12,224 nucleotides of DNA from Bacteroidota bacterium (GTDB taxonomy: Bacteria > Bacteroidota > Ignavibacteria > Kryptoniales > JAKASW01): NCBI GenBank assembly GCA_021789755.1, contig JAJYJD010000086.1, positions 1-12,224 of the forward strand, written 5' to 3'. Shown here piece after piece: positions 7,793 through 12,224 of the stretch; the first letter of the stretch is position 1, and every line of letters starts with the position of its first letter. The notes under the pieces are model-generated. The model worked only from the letters and a program-made list of their open reading frames with translations. It had not been told where the DNA came from and ran no database searches. Position numbers and translations under genes: made by a program.

Positions 7793-7832
7793 AACCCACC
7801 TTCCTTTATGCAGATGTGACTTTGAAGCAGAA

Positions 7833-7859
7833 ATCCGTCCGTGATGAGCACGGACGGAT
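7833..7859 (-). terminator. strong hairpin between tetrahaem and barrel genes (terminator or attenuator)
   Basis: A perfect 11-base inverted repeat, ATCCGTCCGTG (7833-7843) and CACGGACGGAT (7849-7859), has a 5-base loop. On the minus strand it is followed by TTTCTGCTTC, a weak T-rich tail. It lies just after the stop codon of the tetrahaem gene (7867) and about 40 bases before the barrel start at 7792. It probably terminates part of the transcripts or protects the upstream message end. Confidence 0.6.
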
Positions 7860-7866
7860 ATAGATT

Positions 7867-8418
7867 TCACTTCTGGGGGACCGGATGCGCGATCTGAGCC
7901 CACATCTTCTTGAAGTCGAATTCTTTGAAAGTCGGACTCTTCTTGTTGTGGCAGGTCTCGCAGAATTTCTGTGCGCTTCCATCGCTGACCGAAAGGAGTG
8001 TCAGCCCGTTCGCAACAGCCTTCGCCCGATCCTTCATGATATCCATCTTCATGTAATCCTTACCGGGCCCGTGGCAGGTCTCGCACTGCACTCCGTCTTC
8101 CTTATTGAATTTCGGACCGAGCTGAGAAGCAGGTGCATCGTAAGCGGTCTCGTGACACTCGAGGCATTCTTTGGCCTCCGAAGCTTTCCCCTTGATGCCT
8201 TTGGCTTCGGCAATTTTCTGTGCTTCAGGAGTCAGGAGAGTCTTGTACGCCTGGGCGTGCTTGCTCGCCTGCCATTTCTGAAATTGCTCGCCGTTCTTGG
8301 CTGTCTGATGGCACATCTTACACACGGTTACTCCAACGTAGTCGTGGGTAGGCGCCGCAGCGTACGACCATGCGGAAGTCAGGGCAATTGCCATTACCGT
8401 TAACGCTATTGTTTTCAT
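7867..8418 (-). CDS. periplasmic tetrahaem cytochrome c (c554-like)
   Basis: The 183-residue product has a signal peptide (MKTIALTVMAIALTSAWSYAA, cleavage near residue 21) and four CXXCH motifs: CKMCH at 33, CLECH at 85, CETCH at 112 and CETCH at 153. The opening DYVGVTVCKMCH, then EQFQKWQASKHAQAY with His54, is typical of the cytochrome c554 family, in which such His residues act as distal haem ligands. His178 in AHPVP near the end may be another. The ATG at 8418 has GGAGG about 7 bases upstream; open frame upstream to 8565 includes no better start. In Nitrosomonas, c554 passes electrons from hydroxylamine oxidoreductase, but no such enzyme is visible here. In this cluster it is best read as a soluble periplasmic shuttle between the inner-membrane module and the outer-membrane module (inference). 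Confidence 0.9.
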   Translation of the reverse strand: MKTIALTVMAIALTSAWSYAAAPTHDYVGVTVCKMCHQTAKNGEQFQKWQASKHAQAYKTLLTPEAQKIAEAKGIKGKASEAKECLECHETAYDAPASQLGPKFNKEDGVQCETCHGPGKDYMKMDIMKDRAKAVANGLTLLSVSDGSAQKFCETCHNKKSPTFKEFDFKKMWAQIAHPVPQK

Positions 8419-8456
8419 TTGTGTACCTCCATTTTGATTACGAAGAAACATTGTGA

Positions 8457-8499
8457 CTTCAAACCCGCGAGGGCGAACCGATGCCGACCCTCTTTGAAG
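8457..8499 (-). promoter_or_regulatory. two-block stem-loop upstream of the tetrahaem gene
   Basis: CTTCAAA (8457-8463) pairs with TTTGAAG (8493-8499), and inside it GAGGG (8469-8473) pairs with CCCTC (8488-8492). A 5-base bulge CCCGC (8464-8468) lies on one side only. That bulge could instead pair with GCGGG just outside the stem (8499-8503), giving an alternative fold. No T-run follows on the minus strand, so it is not a clear terminator. It lies about 40 bases before the tetrahaem ATG and after the zinc-finger gene, where an mRNA stability or attenuation element would fit. Confidence 0.4.
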
Positions 8500-8537
8500 C
8501 GGGGCGTTCGAGCAACTTATATTACTTGTCGTCACTT

Positions 8538-8906
8538 TCAATTCTGTCTCGCGCAATTGTCGCAATAAGTCCGCGTCAGAGATTTTTCGAGTTCTTTCTT
8601 CCCGATGAACTCCGAACAGCTTTCACAGTAACCGTAAGTGCCTTCCTTCAGCCTAGCCAACGCGAGCTCGAGATCCTTGAATTCCGTCTCCCGTTTCCTG
8701 GCAATCTCGCATCTGTAATCGGGTTCCGACTCACAACGCTTGTGTTCCATATCGCAGACACTGCAGATGTATTTCTCTCCGCTCTCCAGGTCGACCAATT
8801 CATTCGGCCTCTCGTACATCATTTCAAGGACGATGTTTATCCTTCTCCTGATCAGGCTGGAAAAGTGTTCGGTCATTTTAGTGTCAACCATCATTCTTCT
8901 TTTCAT
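8538..8906 (-). CDS. DksA/TraR-type C4 zinc-finger protein with a second cysteine cluster
   Basis: The 122-residue product ends in a DksA/TraR zinc finger: ARLKEGTYGYCESC (Cys94, Cys97), then YCDNC (Cys115, Cys118). This group binds the secondary channel of RNA polymerase (DksA) or acts as related small regulators. Upstream of the finger is a second cysteine group, Cys48, Cys51, Cys58 and Cys66 (ICSVCDMEHKRC... C), followed by a helical charged segment (67-88). That second set is unusual for a DksA/TraR protein of this size and could bind another zinc or respond to redox state. I chose the ATG at 8906, which has AGAGG about 8 bases upstream. An in-frame ATG at 8987 (149 residues) is preceded by GGCGGAAGC, the same leader as the cytochrome b gene, but would add 27 residues that look non-coding. 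The gene sits inside the cytochrome cluster, so it may regulate it (inference). Confidence 0.85.
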   Translation of the reverse strand: MKRRMMVDTKMTEHFSSLIRRRINIVLEMMYERPNELVDLESGEKYICSVCDMEHKRCESEPDYRCEIARKRETEFKDLELALARLKEGTYGYCESCSEFIGKKELEKSLTRTYCDNCARQN

Positions 8907-9000
8907 AGTCTCGCCTCTCGGTCGGATTCCTGCCGTTCCCGCTAATGACCCGTCTCGTAGTCCGTTCTGCATCGATATACTCTTCATGCTTCCGCCAATA

Positions 9001-9273
9001 TTAATTCTTGAAGCCGTTGAGGAAATCCGCAGCTCTGTGAATCAAGTGTCGCGTGTATGCCGGATTGTGTGCTCCGAATGAGCCTTCTTCCTGGAGCTTG
9101 TCCAATTCAACATCCAGTGATTTTAGAGTATCCAGCGCGCCCTTATTTTCCGTGGTCTGGTAAATTACCACCATTTGGGGAAATATTCGCTCCCAGCGCG
9201 AAATGACATTCTTAACCTGTTTTGTCTGATCTTCAAACTCCTTTGCGGTACTCTGATCATGGCAGGTGGAGCA
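9001..9273 (-). repeat. internal protein module, copy 2, of the 18-haem cytochrome
   Basis: Residues about 558-647: CSTCH, then about 58 residues without Cys, then GSFGAHNPAYTRHLIHRAADFL at the C-terminus. This matches the plan of copy 1. The G-HN-x-x-Y motif ending is common at the ends of multihaem cytochrome domains, so copy 2 may be the original terminus and copy 1 an internal duplicate. Confidence 0.6.
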
Positions 9274-10944
9274 GACCTGTGCCGATGGTATCGACGGATG
9301 TTCCCCCTCAGCAAGATGGCAATCCGAACAGGCGATGCCTGACGCTGCCATTGTATCCTGAGTGGCAGCAAGGAACTTCCCGTTATAGAAGTCTGCCTGA
9401 ATGCTGTGGCATGTTTCACACTTGTTGCTTTTCGCCAGGTGATGACAGTTCGAACAGGAATCTGCTTTCACAGTCAATTGCCCGTGGCCTTTTGCAGTCG
9501 GGGAGGTGTTTGTGTGACAATCGACGCATCTTCTTGAGAACAGATGAGGCCCATGCGGGAATGTTTCGCCTCTGACCTCCACGCTTACATTCTCAATGCC
9601 GAAGTGACACGTTAAGCATGCTGAATTCTTCTCGTACAGGAATTCGATGCCGGGTTTTTTCTCGGCCACCCTCAATTGCTTCTCCGCCTTGTCAAGAAGC
9701 AGGTTAATATACCTGTTGTTGTGAGCTCCGAAACTCCCGTCTGTTTTAATGAGGGAAAGGTTCTCGTTGCTAGCGTCGCTCTTCCCGGTAAACAGTAAAT
9801 TCCTGGATTCCTGAAGCTCCAATTTCTGGATCCTGGTTCTTACGTTGCTTTGCCAGAGACGGAGCAGCTTATCGTAGCCTCCGCCGTGGCAGGTGCTGCA
9901 CGACATGTCCGCAGCAACACGCTGTGCGAATGAAAGACCCGCCGGGACAAGAGAGGCGGTTGCGGTATTTGGTCTTCCCAATGAAGTGTGGCAGCCTTCA
10001 CAAGTTACATTTGACAGAAACATGGGATCCGGTATTACGGGCACGTCCGTTCCACCTGTACCGGAATATACCTCTTCCTGTACGCTGTGCCTATTTCCAT
10101 GGCATCCCTGACACGCAGGAGAAAAGACGTCGTACATCTCTATCTTTCCGTGTTTAATGTCGCCATGACATTTGAAACACTTGATGTCCTCCTTGAAGAC
10201 ATGCTCATCATGCATGGACTTCGTGTCAGGAAACAAATCAGGCACGCTGACATGGCACTCAAGGCATTTTTCCCTGCTGACATTTCCAGTGCCTGTCGTC
10301 ACGTGCAGATGGCATGTCTGACACTGTACCCCGGTCTTCAGATACTCAGAATGGTTGAATGGGATATCCCAGACATAGATGTTGTTCTTCGGTGCACCAT
10401 GGCACGTGTTGCAACCGCCGACAGGTCCGCCTTTCATGTCAGAACCGGAAAAGTGGCACAGGATGCATATCTGCGTGGACACCCCACCATGTTCACCCTG
10501 GACGAGCTGAGAATGACACGTTTGGCACTTGACAGAAAACCCCATTTTGCCAGCCGAGAGGTGATCCGCATGATTGAAAGAAATCTTATTTTTGTCAAAC
10601 CGTATGTCCTTGAAGTAGAAATCCTCTTTCTTGTGACACTGCAAGCAGGCGCCGTCGTTGATCCTCGAAGTGACCTCCGTCGAGTAGGCCCCCATGTAGT
10701 ACCGCAGTATCTCTGAGGCCAGCCTCAATTTTCCCGTGATGTAATTTCCGATTCCCGGCGCGTAGTGACATTTGCCGCAGGATACCTGATTGTGGCTGGA
10801 GTTGAGCCAGTTGTTGTAGTATTGCTGCATATAATGACAGGAAGCGCAAAACTTGGGATCATCCGAGGCTCTGAGAAAAAGAAAGAACCCATATATCACG
10901 ATTACAGGTATGAGAACTGCGATGGTGCGCCTGAATCTCTTCAT
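9001..10944 (-). CDS. membrane-anchored 18-haem cytochrome c with NapC/NrfH-like N-terminus
   Basis: The 647-residue product begins with one membrane anchor (IAVLIPVIVIYGFFLFL, about 8-24). This leads into DDPKFCASCHYMQQYYNNW...SSHNQVSCGKCHY, a pattern of the NapC/NirT/NrfH quinol dehydrogenases, including Met just after the first haem motif. Eighteen CXXCH motifs begin at residues 33, 56, 100, 140, 160, 178, 208, 227, 256, 278, 315, 349, 443, 473, 497, 509, 539 and 558. NrfH and NapC carry only four haems, so this is a much longer fusion. Two haem-poor helical stretches (about 354-440 and 563-647) each end in GSFGAHN..Y. I chose ATG at 10944 (AAGAAG about 5 bases upstream). A GTG at 10950 would overlap the cytochrome b stop as GTGA and add two residues. 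It probably takes electrons from the cytochrome b or directly from quinol and passes them into the periplasm (inference). Confidence 0.9.
   Translation of the reverse strand: MKRFRRTIAVLIPVIVIYGFFLFLRASDDPKFCASCHYMQQYYNNWLNSSHNQVSCGKCHYAPGIGNYITGKLRLASEILRYYMGAYSTEVTSRINDGACLQCHKKEDFYFKDIRFDKNKISFNHADHLSAGKMGFSVKCQTCHSQLVQGEHGGVSTQICILCHFSGSDMKGGPVGGCNTCHGAPKNNIYVWDIPFNHSEYLKTGVQCQTCHLHVTTGTGNVSREKCLECHVSVPDLFPDTKSMHDEHVFKEDIKCFKCHGDIKHGKIEMYDVFSPACQGCHGNRHSVQEEVYSGTGGTDVPVIPDPMFLSNVTCEGCHTSLGRPNTATASLVPAGLSFAQRVAADMSCSTCHGGGYDKLLRLWQSNVRTRIQKLELQESRNLLFTGKSDASNENLSLIKTDGSFGAHNNRYINLLLDKAEKQLRVAEKKPGIEFLYEKNSACLTCHFGIENVSVEVRGETFPHGPHLFSRRCVDCHTNTSPTAKGHGQLTVKADSCSNCHHLAKSNKCETCHSIQADFYNGKFLAATQDTMAASGIACSDCHLAEGEHPSIPSAQVCSTCHDQSTAKEFEDQTKQVKNVISRWERIFPQMVVIYQTTENKGALDTLKSLDVELDKLQEEGSFGAHNPAYTRHLIHRAADFLNGFKN
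9673..9900 (-). repeat. internal protein module, copy 1, of the 18-haem cytochrome
   Basis: In the 18-haem protein (residues about 349-424) a CSTCH haem site is followed by about 50 residues of predicted helix with no Cys, then GSFGAHNNRYINLLLDKAEKQL. The same plan recurs at the C-terminus. The two copies share the CSTCH and GSFGAHN cores but are otherwise diverged. Confidence 0.6.
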
Positions 10945-10946
10945 TC

Positions 10947-11843
10947 TCACTTCTTGTCAGTTTGCCTCTCCCGGGCATTCGACGTGACCTGCTCGTATTC
11001 AAGAGGATGATCTCTCAGCATTCTTGTTTTCGATATTTTGCCGGTGAATATAGTCGGGTTGAACGGAAACACCTCGGGGTTGAAATGAACGTTGTACCAA
11101 TGCCATATGACAATGGCGAGTGTAGCAAGCATTGCTTCGTCGGAGTGTACTTCAGTTGCTATGTCAAAGACAAACTTCGGGACGACGCCGAGAAAAAAGT
11201 TGTTGAACCACAAAAGCAGTCCTGATAAGATCATTATGACCATCCCCCAATAGACCGCCCAGTAATCAAATTTCTCGACATAAGAAAACCTGCCGAACTT
11301 AGGTTTCTCTTTTGTCACGCCCATGAAGTATCTGATGTTTTGGAGAAAGTCTTTGAAGTCCTTCATCGTCGGCAGAAGCTGCTTGAAGTCGCTTCGACCG
11401 TTCTTTGTAAGCGTGATGTAAGTAAGGTGCCATATAGAGACGATGATGAGAAGTGTCGCGCCGATCCTGTGGATTATCCTTGAAACCGTTATGCCGCCGG
11501 TCAGCTCGAAAAATATCTTTGCAACGATAGTGTCATGGAATTTTATCGGGAGGCCGCTGATAATCAGAATTATCACACCGGCAGCGAGAGCCAAGTGCTG
11601 CATCCTGAAGTTGAGGCCGAAGCGGAGAAAAGATACCTCTCCGGCTTTCGCCTCCTTCTTCTTCCTTTCCTGCGCCTGTCTGCGCTTGATTTCAGCATGC
11701 TGCTTGACTTTCTCGATCAGCTCCTCTTTAAGATGAGATCTGAATTCTTCATCAAGTCCGATATTTTCTTCCTTCTCAACGTCGCTGAGCATGGCTTCTG
11801 CTATCCCTTCGAATCTTTTGTCGGGCTTACTCGTGTTTTGCAT
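10947..11843 (-). CDS. cytochrome b (formate dehydrogenase gamma / cytochrome b561-type)
   Basis: The 298-residue integral membrane protein has four hydrophobic helices at about 82-100, 122-146, 192-214 and 236-255. Candidate haem b ligands are His83, His125, His139, His233, His248 and His253; the spacing resembles the Ni-hydrogenase/formate-dehydrogenase cytochrome b family. The end FNPTIFTGK...HPLEYE is also typical of that group. A long charged, probably coiled-coil extension (residues 1-70, many Lys/Glu) precedes the first helix and would be cytoplasmic. I chose ATG at 11843, with AGGCGGAAGC directly upstream, over a TTG at 11873. This start lies inside the preceding gene, overlapping it by 17 bases, which indicates coupling. 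With its cytochrome c neighbours it forms a b/c-type quinol oxidoreductase resembling in concept the Cbc complexes of Geobacter (inference). Confidence 0.88.
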   Translation of the reverse strand: MQNTSKPDKRFEGIAEAMLSDVEKEENIGLDEEFRSHLKEELIEKVKQHAEIKRRQAQERKKKEAKAGEVSFLRFGLNFRMQHLALAAGVIILIISGLPIKFHDTIVAKIFFELTGGITVSRIIHRIGATLLIIVSIWHLTYITLTKNGRSDFKQLLPTMKDFKDFLQNIRYFMGVTKEKPKFGRFSYVEKFDYWAVYWGMVIMILSGLLLWFNNFFLGVVPKFVFDIATEVHSDEAMLATLAIVIWHWYNVHFNPEVFPFNPTIFTGKISKTRMLRDHPLEYEQVTSNARERQTDKK

Positions 11844-12224
11844 GCTTCCGCCTAATGAATCCTGAAAGATCAAGCACTATGTGGACAAGGAGAAAGATGA
11901 CCACTGAAAGAGTGAACCATTTAAAGAATGTATAGACATAATAGACCACACCTGCGCTCTTCTCTCCGGGAATGATGTGGACCTTCCCTTTCGCGACGTT
12001 TTGATCCGCATTCGGGTGACATTTGCCGCACGTCTTCGGAAGGTTCTTCGGATTGATCGGAGAATTGGGGTCGCTTGCGGGAAGTATGTCATGGTTGCCG
12101 TGGCACGAAGTACAGTTTGCGGCCCTGACCATTCCGTTTTCCAAAGCAATTCCGTGGAAGCTCTCACTGTACGCCTGCGGCTGCTGGACGGGCACGTCGG
12201 CTTTTTCCATCAACAAGGTATCGG
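11827..12224 (-). CDS. membrane-anchored multihaem cytochrome c, C-terminal part (5' end outside the window)
   Basis: The reading frame is open to the right edge, so only the last 131 residues are visible; a TTG at 12216 is not a convincing start. SFHGIA, then ANCTSCHGNHDILPASDPNS, then TCGKCH gives two CXXCH haem sites. Such a segment ends the haem domain of many periplasmic cytochromes that are paired with a cytochrome b. It is followed by a hydrophobic helix, YYVYTFFKWFTLSVVIFLL and onward, carrying a His (LVHIVLD), and a basic end (RRKHAK), so the C-terminus is in the cytoplasm and the haems are outside. The stop at 11827 overlaps the cytochrome b start by 17 bases. The number of haems in the full protein cannot be known from this window. 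Confidence 0.85.
   Translation of the reverse strand, partial: DTLLMEKADVPVQQPQAYSESFHGIALENGMVRAANCTSCHGNHDILPASDPNSPINPKNLPKTCGKCHPNADQNVAKGKVHIIPGEKSAGVVYYVYTFFKWFTLSVVIFLLVHIVLDLSGFIRRKHAKHE

Noticed and set aside
7166..7819. Long plus-strand open frame opposite the beta-barrel gene
   Set aside because: It is antisense to a well-supported secreted protein; its Arg/Val-rich translation matches no family I know.
8419..8463. Promoter for the tetrahaem gene (TTTG, 19 bases, TAATCA)
   Set aside because: The second element does not match TAnnTTTG, and transcription would start almost on the ribosome binding site.
10087..10716. Plus-strand open frame of 209 codons opposite the 18-haem gene
   Set aside because: The opposite strand encodes regular CXXCH motifs throughout; the antisense product has no domain.
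4492..12224. Ammonia-forming nitrite reductase (NrfA) or octahaem reductase
   Set aside because: The NapC/NrfH-like start of the 18-haem protein invited this, but no CXXCK catalytic haem motif is seen in any complete cytochrome here.
1..12224. Mobile element, phage, CRISPR or tRNA features
   Set aside because: No transposase or integrase motifs, no direct repeat array and no tRNA-like cloverleaf were found by eye on either strand.

Overview
The window looks like a chromosomal segment from a Gram-negative anaerobe or facultative anaerobe with extensive extracytoplasmic electron transfer. Base composition is moderate (about half G+C by eye). Two candidate promoters fit the Bacteroidota-type pattern (TTTG, about 19 bases, TAnnTTTG). 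An outer-membrane beta-barrel protein sits among multihaem c-type cytochromes. I therefore suggest the Ignavibacteriota/Chlorobiota/Bacteroidota area, with moderate to low confidence, because no rRNA or phylogenetic marker is present. No tRNA, rRNA, IS element, CRISPR array or phage gene was seen.

Layout. At the left edge, on the plus strand, is the 3' part of a VIT1/CCC1-family metal transporter gene (1-619). It converges on a run of minus-strand genes that fills the rest of the window. First come three metabolic genes: an FkbH-like HAD/acyltransferase protein with an extra C-terminal domain (706-2484), uracil phosphoribosyltransferase upp (2583-3209) and a HAD-IIA phosphatase-like protein (3312-4106). 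A 385-base intergenic region (4107-4491) separates them from the cytochrome cluster. It holds a candidate promoter for the HAD gene and a good intrinsic terminator for the cytochrome operon.

The cytochrome cluster is transcribed right to left. In transcription order it encodes: the end of a membrane-anchored c-type cytochrome (11827-12224, cut by the window edge, 2 visible haem motifs); a four-helix cytochrome b (10947-11843); an 18-haem protein with a NapC/NrfH-like membrane anchor (9001-10944); a small DksA/TraR-type zinc-finger protein with eight cysteines (8538-8906); a periplasmic tetrahaem cytochrome of c554 type (7867-8418); a cysteine-free outer-membrane beta-barrel protein (6458-7792); a 14-haem secreted cytochrome (5184-6446); and a probable lipoprotein cytochrome with four CXXCH sites and one CX4CH site (4492-5181). 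Visible c-type haem sites total 43, counting the CX4CH.

Reading of the system (inference). The cytochrome b, the anchored c-type protein and the NapC-like 18-haem protein would take electrons from the quinol pool. The tetrahaem protein could shuttle them through the periplasm. The beta-barrel, 14-haem and lipoprotein cytochromes would form a porin-cytochrome-like conduit across the outer membrane. The genes are tightly spaced or overlapping within blocks (cytochrome b to 18-haem; barrel to 14-haem to lipoprotein). The blocks are separated by stem-loops at 7833-7859 and 8457-8499, which suggests graded expression. No CXXCK catalytic motif of NrfA type is visible, so a respiratory conduit fits better than an ammonia-forming nitrite reductase. 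The electron acceptor cannot be read from the sequence.
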